A stretch of DNA of 64,000 bases, taken from contig NC_134684.1 in the NCBI RefSeq assembly GCF_024713945.1, positions 350,001 to 414,000 of the forward strand, in the 5' to 3' direction. This stretch comes from Dermatophagoides farinae. Its lineage: Eukaryota; Arthropoda; Arachnida; Sarcoptiformes; Pyroglyphidae. Below are positions 10,284 through 20,993 of this stretch, piece by piece. Position 1 is the first letter of the stretch. Every line of letters starts with the position of its first letter. Position numbers and translations under genes: made by a program. A model generated the notes under the pieces. That model ran no database searches and had not been told where the DNA came from. It saw only the letters and a program-made list of their open reading frames with translations.

Positions 10284-11893
10284 ATGCCTTTTTTCATTCG
10301 TAACAAAGCAAAATCATTGAAAAATAAGGTATTTTTTCTGTCATTGTTTTCATTTATTTTATATTTTTATTTTATTTTCATAGACACGTGTCAAAAATGG
10401 CCACACTACTACAAGTGAAAAGAAATTTAAATCATCCAATAAAAAAGTTCAACCTGCTGATCTAGATGAAGAAATTCTTAGTGACGACCTCGAAGACGAT
10501 GAAGATGATATTGTCAGTGAGAATGATTCGCTAGATGATAATGATGGCAGTGGTGGTCGAAGAAAGAAACGAAAAAATGATGAACGAATCGAATTGTCCG
10601 AAGATGAAAATGAAACAGCACAGGAGAAAAAGATACGATTGGCCAAAAAATATCTTTCTCATTTGGAACAGTCAGAAATGTTTGATAGTAGAAAAGATGA
10701 CGATGAAGATGATGGTGACTTGGACGATCGATCAAATCTTATATCATCACATTTGAAAGAATCGGTTTTAGAAAAATTGGGTAAACTTCATCGAACTGTA
10801 GCTCATCGATATGGTCCAATTGATGATTTATCCAAATTGATTGTAATGAAAAATGGCCACAAAAAAGCTATCACAGCAGTGGTTGTCAGTAATGATGGTC
10901 GTTTTGTATTTTCTGCATCCAAAGATTGTAATATTGTCAAATGGAATCTTAACAATGGTAAACGTTTACATACGATCTACGGAAATCATCGTGCCAATCC
11001 TGAAACGTATAACAAAGGTCATACAGCAAGCATACAATCATTGGCTCTGTCAACGGATTTTAAATTTTTAGCTTCAGGATGTAAAAATAAAGTGATTCAT
11101 ATTTGGAATCCTGAAACTATGATTCACATTCATACATTTCGTGGACATCGTGGATCAATTACAGGTCTTGCATTTCGCCGATCATTTCATCAGTTATTCA
11201 GTTGTTCTGAAGATAGAATGATAAAAGTATGGAATCTAGATGAAATGGGTTATGTGGAAAGTTTATTTGGTCATCATGATTCCATTACGGCCATTGATTC
11301 ATTTGTGCGTGATCGTTGTATTACTTCGGGTGGCCGTGATGGTACTATTCGACTGTGGAAAATTCCGGAAGAATCCAATCTTATTTTTCTTACCGGTGGT
11401 ATGGCCACGATTGATTGTGTTCGATTTATTGATGAATCGCATTTTATTTCGGCTTCCGACGATGGATCAATATCATTATGGGCTATATTTAAAAAGAAAC
11501 CTTTGCAAACTATATCACAAACACATGAACCAAATCATTGGATTACATCGTTAGCATCGTTAAGGAATACCGATCTTTTCGCATCAGGTATGTATTAGCT
11601 ATGCCCGTTGTCCATTTTATTTAATGTTTTTACGCCTCTATTCATAAGGTTCACATGATGGTCGTATAATATTTTGGAAAATTAAACCTGAATTCAAAGG
11701 TTTCGAACGTTTATTTGATTATAAAGTGGATGGATTCATCAATTCAATGGAATTTACCACAAGTGGTCAATATCTAATAGTGGCTATATCACAAGAACAT
11801 CGTTTAGGACGATGGTTTGAAAGATTTAAAAATGTTCATAATGTTTTACATATAATTCCTATGAATGTAATCGAATCATCCTCGTCATCATGA
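10284..11893 (+). CDS. RRP9: U3 snoRNP WD-repeat protein RRP9 (U3-55K)
   Basis: Three exons (10284-10328, 10384-11587, 11649-11893) give 497 residues; the human protein has 475. Residues 16-75 are basic then acidic, as expected for the nucleolar N-terminus. EKKIRLAKKYLSHLEQSE is the family block before the propeller. From about residue 170 there are WD40 blades with recognisable SASKDCNIVKWNL, ASGCKNKVIHIWN, SCSEDRMIKVWNL, TSGGRDGTIRLWK, SASDDGSISLWA and SGSHDGRIIFWK. RRP9 binds the U3 box B/C motif and is needed for pre-18S rRNA cleavage in the nucleolus. The last blade is split by the second intron, which joins in frame. Two AATAAA signals lie soon after the stop. The first ATG in frame with good context was chosen. 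Confidence 0.94.
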
Positions 11894-11928
11894 ATTTGGA
11901 TTAGTTTTTTTTGGCACATCTTTATGTA

Positions 11929-11966
11929 AATAAAAAGTTCAATATGTTAATATTCAGCTCAATAAA
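11929..11966 (+). promoter_or_regulatory. Two polyadenylation signals of the RRP9 gene
   Basis: AATAAA occurs at 11929-11934 and again at 11961-11966, that is 36 and 68 bases past the TGA. They are the obvious cleavage signals for this transcript. Confidence 0.6.
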
Positions 11967-12601
11967 ATTCGAAATTTTCATTTTCATATATGATGAAAGG
12001 CTATAGTCCAGAGAAAAAAAGGGCAACGATCTCTTTAATCGTCGATTCTATCACACACACACATACGCGCAGAGAGAGTCGAAAGTGAAACAATTCGATG
12101 TTTTATTACTGTCTGTTGAATTATTGTGTTTAAACCATCACCCTCTACATAGACAATCGTTCGGAAATCAATCTAACCACAAGCGCACATTATCAACAAC
12201 AACAAACACCTGTTGGTGAATAAAAAAAAAAGAATTTCTATGGAATCATTATGTGTTTTTTCCGTTTGTGAAAATGTCATTCACTCATTTTAATCACAAG
12301 GTTGTAAACATTTTTCTCGATGGAAAAATGTTTACATCTCTCTAATTGAAATTTTTTTTTCATCAAATAAACATTATCTAAATGAATTTTTTTTAGTAAA
12401 TAAATAAATAGCCAAATACTGGTTTTTTCAATCGTGTGATCATCAAACCAAACAACCTCATTATTCATGCAGAATACGAAAGAGAGAGAGAAAGAGAAAG
12501 TGTATGAAGATGACCAATTAATAACCCTTCTTCATTTTTTGATTCGATTTTTGGCTGGCCAATCGCCTCAATCCAGATAAATTTGTTTTTTTTTTCGTTG
12601 A
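11967..12601. other. Intergenic, simple-sequence rich
   Basis: Between RRP9 and the small secreted protein. It has CA/GA short tracts at about 12053-12078 and 12478-12500. No coding feature is supported. Confidence 0.5.
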
Positions 12602-12609
12602 TATAAAAG
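12602..12609 (+). promoter_or_regulatory. TATA box of the small secreted protein gene
   Basis: TATAAAAG sits 111 bases before the ATG. That leaves room for a start site about 30 bases downstream and a short 5' UTR. It is one of the few clear TATA boxes in the window, which is typical of tissue-specific secreted protein genes. Confidence 0.5.
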
Positions 12610-12719
12610 CGAAAAAATTTTTTCTTGTGATTCAGCAATAGATTCAGCATCTCAAGTGAAAGTCAATCTCGTTATTCAAAAATTCATATTTTTCGAATTT
12701 TTTTTAAATCTTGACCACA

Positions 12720-13086
12720 ATGTTCCTCAAATTGTTGGTATGGTTTTTCGTTCTTTCGTTTTTAAATGATCTAACTTTATTTAATTTTTTTTAAACAGAT
12801 TTTTGCTTTAATCCTAATTGCCAATTCATTTGGTCAACTAGTTGGTCGTAATGTTGGCGAACAGCCACATTGGTCGGTGAATAATATTCAATTTTCCAAC
12901 AATTTCCATTCTAGAATACCTAGAATTCATTCTGCTTTACGTGTTCCAAGATTTCCGTTGTTTGAATCAAATAGAATGCCAATGTTATCACGTTATCTAC
13001 GAGAACGACAAAATCAACGCGAATTATCGGCCAATCTAATGTCATCATTTGGATCACGTGTTGTAAATAATAATAATTTCGAATGA
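12720..13086 (+). CDS. Small secreted protein of unknown function, 101 residues
   Basis: The first coding exon is only 18 bases (12720-12737, six codons). It is spliced across a 61-base intron to 12799-13086. Together they build a classic signal peptide (MFLKLLIFALILIANSFGQ), which neither exon encodes alone. This strongly supports the junction. The mature part of about 80 residues is Arg/Asn-rich (FHSRIPRIHSALRVPRFP..., RYLRERQNQRELSANLM) with no Cys. It resembles no family I know; a secreted basic peptide or a prohormone-like product is possible. No dibasic cleavage array is obvious. AATAAA occurs at 13155-13160. A TATA box lies upstream, and a convergent secreted-protein gene ends 100 bases away. 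Confidence 0.65.
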
Positions 13087-13154
13087 AGTGAACACAAAAA
13101 AATGTATGAAATGTTTCTATTTTTATTTCGATTTATAATCTCTATAAAAATAAT

Positions 13155-13160
13155 AATAAA
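13155..13160 (+). promoter_or_regulatory. Polyadenylation signal of the small secreted protein gene
   Basis: AATAAA, 69 bases past the stop, inside the 100-base gap between two convergent genes. A second AATAAA-like copy follows 14 bases on. Confidence 0.5.
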
Positions 13161-13186
13161 TGAATGCTAATAAAAAACGATTCAAA

Positions 13187-13990
13187 TTAAGACCAATCGA
13201 TCTCAGTGGTGATTGTACCGGTGGTTATACCATCACTTATGTGCATTGAATATGGCCGACCAAGATTACGACGATCAATTAATTCTTTAAGACGAAGATG
13301 TGCACCACCAATGAATTGTCCTGGTTTTCCATTCGGTGTTCGCTGTGTTTGTGTCGAATTATGTGTCCAAATTTCGAAAATAATTCGTGAATTCTGATTT
13401 ATTGGATAACGTTCAGACATTGGACATGGTGAAATGTAACGTGGTGTACGTGTTTCACGTACCAAATCACTTGAACAACTATGACAACGATTTAGCCAAT
13501 AATGATCTTCTAATGGTAAATGATGAATTGGTTCGGCAACATTATTCAGGACACATATCATTAGGTATGTATCCAATTCTGGTGTGGTCAATTCAGCTTT
13601 TGTTGAAAGAATGGTCAGATGGCCAATTTGACGACTTGGAACCGGCACAACAATTGGTGATGTTGGCGGTCCTTGATGTTGCGATGGAACTTGTCGTGGT
13701 AAACATCGACCTGATTGACATCTATAATCAATTCTATCGGCTTCCATTGAATCAGGTCGACAAGATTGTCCAGAATTCACTTCTTGTATTCGGGTACGGC
13801 CAGTAAAATTACATTGTAATTGACAATGATAATTCAAAAAGAATGTACCTTCAACATCGGCTTCAATACGATACATTGATTTACAAAGTCTTCGTGCTTC
13901 TTCTTGGTCAACATTCAATTGAGCAACAGTAACAATAAATGATCCATAAATGACCATCAAAGTAATCGATAATAGAATTAATTTTGACAT
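13187..13990 (-). CDS. Secreted protein with Cys-rich N-terminal and C2-like C-terminal domain
   Basis: Single exon of 267 residues. A signal peptide occupies 1-23 (ILLSITLMVIYGSFIVTVA). Residues 36-98 hold a six-Cys module with spacing near C-x18-C-x3-C-x14-C-x11-C-x4-C, ending YRCQSGRCLPR. This is reminiscent of small Cys-rich secreted modules of ticks and mites, but I cannot place it in a named family. After a Pro-rich linker, residues 122-267 read like a C2 beta-sandwich: GHLTILSTKAEL, then LDTYLMICVLN, then SRIIFEIWTHNS, then FIGGAHLRLKEL. Extra Cys residues lie in the middle (CHSC, CVL, SPC). Few Asp residues sit in the expected loops, so calcium binding is doubtful. The combination resembles secreted C2 modules of perforin type, but no pore-forming domain is present. 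Confidence 0.6.
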   Translation of the reverse strand: MSKLILLSITLMVIYGSFIVTVAQLNVDQEEARRLCKSMYRIEADVEGTFFLNYHCQLQCNFTGRTRIQEVNSGQSCRPDSMEADRIDYRCQSGRCLPRQVPSQHQGPPTSPIVVPVPSRQIGHLTILSTKAELTTPELDTYLMICVLNNVAEPIHHLPLEDHYWLNRCHSCSSDLVRETRTPRYISPCPMSERYPINQNSRIIFEIWTHNSTQTQRTPNGKPGQFIGGAHLRLKELIDRRNLGRPYSMHISDGITTGTITTEIDWS

Positions 13991-15106
13991 AGTTGAATAA
14001 TGGAGATTTTCTTTCTATTCATTCAGGATATAAAACAACAATTTCGAACGATTCAATGAATCGATGATCGAGCAAAGGCATCATCACACGTAAATATTAT
14101 CGGCTTTCACACGATTTTCTCTGTGATAAATTTCAATTTTGTTGATAATAAACATGAACATCTTATTTTTCTTGGATAAAAAAAGATGATTTTATTCACA
14201 ATAAACAAAATAATATAATACTACTAAATTATATTATTTGTGTATGTGTGTGTGTTGCACCGTCAGTTTTTTTTCACACAAGAAAAGTTGCTCTCATTTT
14301 CTCTGGTGATGTTTTTTTTTATAATCTCTTTGCAAAGAGACAATCGAAAATCATGTCATATTCCTCGTTAGATATATCTATAGATTGATATTGATGATTG
14401 TCTCAGATATGAATGAGAATGGCAAAGTACGCCTAAGATTAGTGTCGACAAATGGTCCAAGTCGATTATTTCGAACGGAATTGAATTTGTTCGTTTTTTA
14501 TGAAATTTTTCTGGTGTGTGATGTGCAAATTTTTTTTTGTGATTTCATTTGTTTTTTCATTTGATGAGACAGATGTTGCTGCTACTGCTGCTTGGAGACC
14601 ATCAACAGCCAAACCAACATCATCATTAAACTTTTTTTTCTGTCCAATCCACACACACACACACATTCAATGAATAAATTGAATGAGCACAAGTGCCACA
14701 TTTTTTTTTATTGTTAATCACGGCGAAAAAATTCCATCAAAGAAATTACTTTATATTATTCTTTAACGTCATCGGCAAGTTTTTGGTAAAAAAAATTAAG
14801 CATGAGACAAGATGATGATGATGATGATGATGATGATTGGATACCTTATAGTCGACCATTTTTTTTATTGATTTACTGATTACTGGTATGTAATAGATAG
14901 ATAGATGTATAAAAATCAAATGAAATCACAAACACAATGACAAAAGATGATGATGATGATGATTAGAGAGATTCGGATGACAATAAAAAAACGTATAAAG
15001 CGCATATTTATATAAATTCGTAATATTAGAGGGAAAAAATTTCTTTCCATTGGTTGTTTTGTTTCTGGAGACATTTTATATGTTGTCAACAATCGTATAT
15101 GTCATT
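13991..15106. other. Divergent intergenic region with GAT microsatellite
   Basis: 1.1-kb region upstream of genes on both strands, so promoters are expected. It contains GT/CA tracts near 14240-14255 and 14650-14666, a (GAT)n array at about 14811-14837 and a shorter one near 14947-14961. No coding frame here is convincing. An additional 5' exon of the downstream plus-strand orphan could be hidden here. Confidence 0.45.
14811..14837 (+). repeat. GAT trinucleotide microsatellite
   Basis: Nine near-perfect tandem GAT units in non-coding DNA. The same unit recurs many times in the window, coding and non-coding. Confidence 0.8.
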
Positions 15107-16598
15107 ATGACAAATTTAACCCTGGTAAATTGAATGCAGATGATTTAGATGATGAACTTGAATAATTGACAAATATTTTCTTTTTAAGGACAAACCTGAA
15201 TTCCGCATAACACCAAGGCCAATTTCTTCAATGAATAATGGATCTGATAGAATGATCGGTAATGATGATGATTCTTCTGGCTTCAAGTCAATACCTTCAT
15301 TACAAAAAATGAAAAATAAACGACAACGATCCACATCGCTTACATTATCGGGGAAAAAATTTATAAAAAAATTTATATCACGAAAATCATTACCATTTAT
15401 TCACGATGATGATGATCATCAAATGATGATGCATAAAAATCGATTAACGACACATTCCAATAATGAAAATATCTGTCCACACACAACATCCGGTCATTCG
15501 ATGGTATCGAAACAACAACGGCCAAAATTGCAACCATTAAAATCAGTGAATATGGATTTAAATAATGATGAACATCGTTTTGAAAATTTTTATGGTAAGT
15601 CATTCGAATCATCAAGTTAATAACATTAGTTGATAACAATAGTTTTCTATCTAGATAATTATGACACAATCACATCATCAAGAATTCAAGTGAATATTCT
15701 AAATAAAGCATACAAACAACAAAAACAATCGGAACGAATTCGATTTGCACATGAGCAAATGAATCGTTCGAATAAGTCATCAAAGAATTCGAAATCTGAT
15801 TCACCCGATAATAATTCAGATTTAGAATTAGACATTGATAAGTATCTTGTCAAAAATCATGGAATGTTTTTTGTATCATTGGCTGAAGCTAAGCAATATG
15901 AATCCGTTTGCAATCAATTGCTTGATGAAATAATCGATGATGAAAATATTAAATGTATCGTCCATAGTTTACAACAAAAATGGCAAAAATATCGACAACA
16001 ATCATCGCGATTGATATTTTTTTATCAAATGTTTTCATTCATGTTTAAACGTTATCTACAAATGACTATTTGCTGGCATCAAAATCCTTGTCCATCCCAT
16101 GTGAATGTTGCAAGATTTAAACGATTCGCTCTGCCAATCTTACAAGAATTCATGAAACTTGTTAATCCAAATAAAAATATGATCTTACAGGTTGAACTAT
16201 TGGCTGCAATTGAATCATTGATTTCGCATAAACAAGAATACATGGTTGCTGTGGCCGATGTTTTTGATCTATTATTAAAATCACCATTAATCGAGTCATG
16301 TGCATTACTGGAATGGTCAAGATTAGAAGATCCGCATTGTTATAGTTGTGATTCTCAATTTCAGCAGCAATCAACATCGATGACAATTATGATTTCACAA
16401 TCATCATCAAACCATCATCGAAAAATGGCTAAATCGAAATCAAGTAGTATTTTGATGATAAATGATCATAAACAAGTGAAAGAACAACAGCAACAACCGG
16501 GTTCAGCAAGACCAACAATCCGTAATCTTATCATTAAACAACTTGAAAAGAATGGAATACCTTTATTGAAAAAACAAATTAGAAATTCAATATCATAA
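15107..16598 (+). CDS. Uncharacterised intracellular protein, about 455 residues
   Basis: Proposed exons are 15107-15124 (six codons, tentative), 15189-15594 and 15655-16598; the last junction is firm and in phase. If the small first exon is wrong, the in-frame ATG at 15231 is the fallback. Residues 20-110 are basic and Ser-rich. The second half has a helical, ordinary composition: DLELDIDKYLVKNHGMFFVSLAEA, YQMFSFMFKRYLQMTICWHQ, KRFALPILQEFMKLVNPNKNM and VAVADVFDLLLKSPLI. Several Cys lie together near DPHCYSCDSQ. This looks like an all-helical domain of roughly 200 residues. I do not recognise it. There is no signal peptide or membrane span. A Gln/Ser-rich stretch and a basic end follow. Confidence 0.6.
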
Positions 16599-16939
16599 AT
16601 AGTTTTGTCTTTTTCTTTCTTTTTTTTCTTTTTTTTTTTGATTTTGATTTTGATAATCAAAATACCAATTTAATCTTTGGCTAATAAAAAAAAATGTAAA
16701 TACATTTGGACTTAGCGACATCTAACAACTGAATATTGAATTGTCGAAGATTATTTTGGGAAAATGAAAATCATATGTTTCACATTCGATCTCTCCCCGG
16801 TGACTTGAATTATAACTCGAAATTTTTATTTCTGTTTTTTTTAATAATAAAAAATGTGTAAAAATCAACACAACATTTGATTTTATTCATCTTTTGTAGT
16901 AGCCATTTTATTCAAACAAAAGAACAAAAATTCTTAATT
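16599..16939. other. Intergenic spacer upstream of the PRPSAP gene
   Basis: T-rich and AT-rich sequence between tandem genes. A possible acceptor (tcttttgtag) ends at about 16900, which might mark a short 5' UTR intron of the next gene. Confidence 0.4.
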
Positions 16940-18102
16940 ATGGCTGGAATTAATGCCGATATGGTTATATTGACGGGAAATTCTCATAAAGAATTTGCGA
17001 AATTAATTGCTGAACGTTTAGGCGTGCGATTAGGTGCATGTTCAATTTATCATTCATCTAATCGTGAAACGGTAGCTGAAATTGGTGATTCAGTTCGTGG
17101 TCGTGATGTTTATATCGTTCAAACTGGTGCAAAAGATGTTAATAATGTCGTAATGGAATCATTGATCCTAGCGTATGCATGTAAAACATCATCAGCTAAA
17201 AATATCGTCGGTGTTTTCCCTTATATGCCATATTCGAAACAGTCCAAAATGCGTAAACGTGGCTGTATCGCTGCTAAATTGATGGCCAAATTGTTTTGTA
17301 AATCCGGCTTTACACATATAATCACAATGGATTTACATCAAAAAGAGGTTTGTCAATTGTTCAATGTCTAAAATCATGTCATCCACTTTTTTTCTCGAAA
17401 AAGGTCCAAGGTTTCTTCGACATTCCAGTCGATAATCTGCGTGCATCACCATTTTTATTGCAATATATCCAGGAATCAATACCGGATTATCGTAATGCAG
17501 TTATCGTGGCCAAAGATCCTGGTTTGACAAAAAAAGCAACTTCTTATGCTGAACGTTTACGTCTTGGTATTGCTGTTATTCATGGTGAACAAAAAGTTTC
17601 GGATTCCGATCAAATTGATGGTCGTTCATCACCACCACCGCATAATAATCTAAGTACATCGCCAGCAGCATCATCATCATCGCTTGAAAGTCGTATTATT
17701 GATGTTCGATTGGACATTATACCTAGTTTAGCGGAAAAGAACAAACCACCAATGACCGTTGTTGGTGATGTTATGGGACGGATCGCTATTATTGTTGATG
17801 ATCTTATCGATGATGTTGCCGCATTTGTAGCAGCAGCCGAGGTTCTTAAAGATCGTGGCGCCTATAAAATCTATGTATTAGCCACACATGGTCTATTGAG
17901 CCAGGATGCACCGCGTTTGATTGAAGAATCACCAATCAACGAAGTTGTCGTTACAAATACCGTACCGCATGAAGTTCAAAAATTACAATGTGCTAAAATC
18001 AAAACTGTGGATATATCCATTTTAATATCGGAAGCAATTCGTCGTATTCATAATAATGAATCAATGTCTTATCTATTTCGCAATGTTACTTTGGAAGATT
18101 AA
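16940..18102 (+). CDS. PRPSAP: Phosphoribosyl-pyrophosphate synthetase-associated protein
   Basis: Two exons (16940-17347 and 17404-18102) give 368 residues; human PRPSAP2 has 369. The match is extensive: [106 protein letters not shown] and the C-terminal ESMSYLFRN. The Ser/Pro-rich insertion after [15 protein letters not shown] is the feature that separates the associated proteins (PAP39/PAP41) from catalytic PRPP synthetases. These proteins form complexes with PRPS subunits and modulate PRPP production for nucleotide synthesis in the cytosol. They are regarded as non-catalytic. PRPSAP1 and PRPSAP2 cannot be told apart with confidence, and one arthropod gene probably stands for both. AATAAA lies at 18294. 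Confidence 0.95.
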
Positions 18103-18293
18103 CACCAGATTTTTTTCCATCTTGATAACATTGATGAATTACCATCATTTGTGGAATATCTTTGTTTCGATCAATCAATGTTATATGCCTAATTTAAATT
18201 TGAATTTTTTTTCTAATTAATTTTGTAATCCAGTATTTTTGGGTTATGCAAAAAAACCCAACTGTTCTAAATTGAAAAAATTTGAAACAATCC

Positions 18294-18299
18294 AATAAA
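18294..18299 (+). promoter_or_regulatory. Polyadenylation signal of the PRPSAP gene
   Basis: AATAAA about 190 bases after the stop codon, on the coding strand. It is the first clear signal downstream. Confidence 0.45.
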
Positions 18300-18911
18300 T
18301 TGATTTTATTGTCCATCACAATCGATAGCACAGAATATTCGATTTTCGAACATCATCACATCACATTGTTTAGTGATCAATTCGCGAATGTGATGGACGA
18401 ATTTCGAGCAAACAATTATATGTAAACGGTCAGTCTCTTTTTTGTGTATATATTTATCCATAAAGGAAATAGAATTTTGTTAATTTGTGAAATTTGAAGA
18501 AAAAAAATCATCTTACAAACTCTTGGTGCCATTGTGACAAACTACTTTTTTTACATAAACAAGAAGAAAAACCAGTTTTTCGGTTTTTGCTTGCAGCGAA
18601 TGGTATGTTACTCTTGATACTCATTGTTAGTTTTTCGTCATTAAATCGAATTTCTGATTTCTGTTGATGATGATAGCATTGATTATCCATAAAAAACTAG
18701 CGCGATAACTCTCTTTCTCTCGTTGCTCATCGTCTTTGTTATACACACAGCTAAGAGATTTCTTGCTTTGACCCGGTTTTCGCCACTTTTTCATCGTTCG
18801 TTTATTTGTCACGTTCATTGGCAAGTTTTTTCTTTCTTCTTTTCACTTTGACCATTCACATTCACCATCATTCATCAAAAATCTAGCATTTATCGTTGCA
18901 AAAAAAAGTTC
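18300..18911. other. Intergenic spacer
   Basis: Upstream flank of the FABP gene. It is AT-rich with no clear ORF or RNA structure apart from the TATA box listed next. Confidence 0.4.
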
Positions 18912-18918
18912 TATAAAT
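18912..18918 (+). promoter_or_regulatory. TATA box of the FABP gene
   Basis: TATAAAT, 102 bases before the ATG, in a good position for a core promoter with a short 5' UTR. Confidence 0.5.
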
Positions 18919-19013
18919 CGAGCTAACAAAAAAATCATTTTACCCGGTGTGTGTTGAAGCTTTTTATTTCATTTTCCATTCATTCTATAATAAATCGAAT
19001 TTTCAAATCAAAT

Positions 19014-19542
19014 ATGGTTCAATTCGAGGGTAAATATCAATTGGAATCGAGTGAAAATTTTGATGAATTTCTCAAAGAACTCGGTAAGTTTGACTTTGTT
19101 GTCCGTTCAAATTCCAAAATTTCTCATTATTGAAACTTGATGCAGGTGTTGGATTCATTTTACGTAATCTGGCCAAAACTTCTAAACCAACTATCGAAGT
19201 TATTCGCGATGGAGACTATTGGGTGATCAAAACTATTACCACATTGAAAACGACTGAAATTCGTTTCAAAATTGGTGAAGAATTTGATGAAGCACGAATG
19301 GATGGAAAAACCGTAAAAACTATCGTCGAAATGGATGGTGATAATAAAATGGTACAAACACAAAAAGGTGACAAAGAGGTGAAGATTATTCGAGAATTCA
19401 GTGAAAATCATTTGAAAACGGTACGTTTTGTTTATCTATTTAAAATAATAAATTAAATTCAAAAAAAAAAATTTCATTTACACCATAGACTTGCATAGTT
19501 GGAAATATAACTTCTGTACGAATTTATAAACGAAGCGCTTGA
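19014..19542 (+). CDS. Cytosolic fatty-acid-binding protein, group 13 mite allergen family
   Basis: Three exons (19014-19083, 19146-19420, 19489-19542) give 132 residues, the standard FABP length (Der p 13 and Der f 13 have 131). It starts MVQFEGKYQLESSENFDEFL, the FABP first strand and helix. It continues with LGVGFILRNLAKTSKPT, FKIGEEFDEARMDGKTVKT and GDKEVKIIREF, and ends NITSVRIYKR, where the Arg and Tyr of RIY are the fatty-acid carboxylate-binding pair. The protein would carry fatty acids in the cytosol as a ten-strand barrel. The first intron falls after residue 23, a position shared widely in the family; one of the usual three introns is missing. The sequence differs clearly from the well-known group 13 allergens as I remember them, so it may be a paralog or come from another mite species. 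Confidence 0.95.
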
Positions 19543-19692
19543 TAATTGATCATTTATTCATCATAGCGAAAATTTTTTTCCCAATGAATTGAAATTATTG
19601 AAAAAACAAAAATTTATTTAATTTTCAAGAAATTAAAAATTTTATTTACAATTTGGTTTTTTGGTTCGTTAAGTAGAGATGGTGGTATGTTT

Positions 19693-20091
19693 TCATGCCA
19701 TAATGATGTGATGGTCTGATTTTTGATTCTTAATGTTTGAATCAGCTGTTTTCGTGCCATCATCGATGATTGATGAGCCATAATATTGATGATGAAAATG
19801 TCGATGTTGATGTTGTTCAGTTCTATTTACCACTAATGGCCTTAATTCATTCGTTGAAACACGAAAACAATAAATAAATGAATATGTGAATGAAATGAAT
19901 GAACAGATAATTAATGTTAGCCCAAAATATCCTAATGACCATGCTAATGTATCGGTTGCGGAATCAATCATCATATCGGATGCAATTCCTAGTATGAATA
20001 GGCCACCCAATAATGTTGCCATACCAAATGCATTTGGATCAAACATTGGTTCTTCGCTTATGGTCACTGATGATGAACTGCTGCTGGACAT
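19693..20091 (-). CDS. Small two-span membrane protein of unknown function, 132 residues
   Basis: Single exon. The start is the first true ATG (20089-20091), followed by a Ser run. Two hydrophobic helices are clear: about 25-45 (FGMATLLGGLFILGIASDMM) and 52-76 (LAWSLGYFGLTLIICSFISF). The C-terminal 55 residues are polar and His/Gln-rich, with a Tyr-rich patch. Both ends are probably cytosolic. I do not recognise the family, though small two-span proteins of this size occur in the ER and plasma membrane. It converges on the FABP gene with a gap of only 150 bases. Confidence 0.55.
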   Translation of the reverse strand: MSSSSSSSVTISEEPMFDPNAFGMATLLGGLFILGIASDMMIDSATDTLAWSLGYFGLTLIICSFISFTYSFIYCFRVSTNELRPLVVNRTEQHQHRHFHHQYYGSSIIDDGTKTADSNIKNQKSDHHIIMA

Positions 20092-20916
20092 TTTCAACGA
20101 AATCAAAACCTAAAATTGAATTCCACCAATATAATATGTCAAGAATATATGTCACACACATTTGCTTGCCCAATTATTAATGATTGATTGATTTTTTTTA
20201 TGTCTACTTCATCTACTGTTGCTGCTACTCAAAGTAAAAAAAAATGTATATCGCATCACCATAGCAGATATCAATTGATAATCCAAAAAACCAGTGTTTA
20301 AGTGGCGTTTTTTTGTTTATCTATTTTTTTTCTTTGTTGTTGTTGCAATTGATAATGATGTGTAATCATTCAATCAAAAATTTCTATTTCCAGTAATCAC
20401 TGAAGTTCATCATCTTCATCATCATCAACGTTAATTGATTGATTGATTATAACACGTGTGTGTGTGTGTGTTAGTGTTGTTTCAATGGTTTGATTAATTG
20501 ATCGATTCTAGATTTAAAACGTCAATTAAATTTTATGAAATAGCAAAAATGAGTAACAAACTGATGAATAAGTGTTTTATTTTGTTTCCCATTTTTTGGG
20601 AATTTTGAACTAGCACATTTTCCAAGATTCAACAGTGTCTTTGGTGAAGTAATCGAATTTGTTTCGGATTTTCCCCAATCAAGGTAATTGTCATTATAAT
20701 TGTTGTAAAATGTCATTTAGAGAAAAAAAAATTACAATCGGAAAAAGATAGTTGCGTTTCTTAGTTTATTCAACTAAGGCATGAACTTGTTGTTGGGGAA
20801 AACACTTTATCGATATGAATGTCACGGTTCGATTGATAGTGTGCGTGTGCAATAACTTGCCCACTTTTGCTTATTCATCCACTAATCCAAAATGTGTGAG
20901 AATTAAATTGCATCAA
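20092..20916. other. Divergent intergenic region
   Basis: Upstream of both the two-span protein (minus) and the first VPV-repeat gene (plus). It contains a GT tract at 20455-20472 and ATC/ATTG short repeats. A minus-strand frame at 20522-20716 is not supported by composition. Confidence 0.45.
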
Positions 20917-20925
20917 TATATAAAT
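20917..20925 (+). promoter_or_regulatory. TATA box of the first VPV-repeat gene
   Basis: TATATAAAT, 77 bases before the ATG. The surrounding sequence is less T-homopolymeric than average, consistent with a core promoter of a strongly regulated secreted-protein gene. Confidence 0.5.
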
Positions 20926-20993
20926 GGTGTCCAACAATATGTTTGAGAACAAACATTTCTTGCATTTTGAATTTGAATCAAATTTTTTTCACA

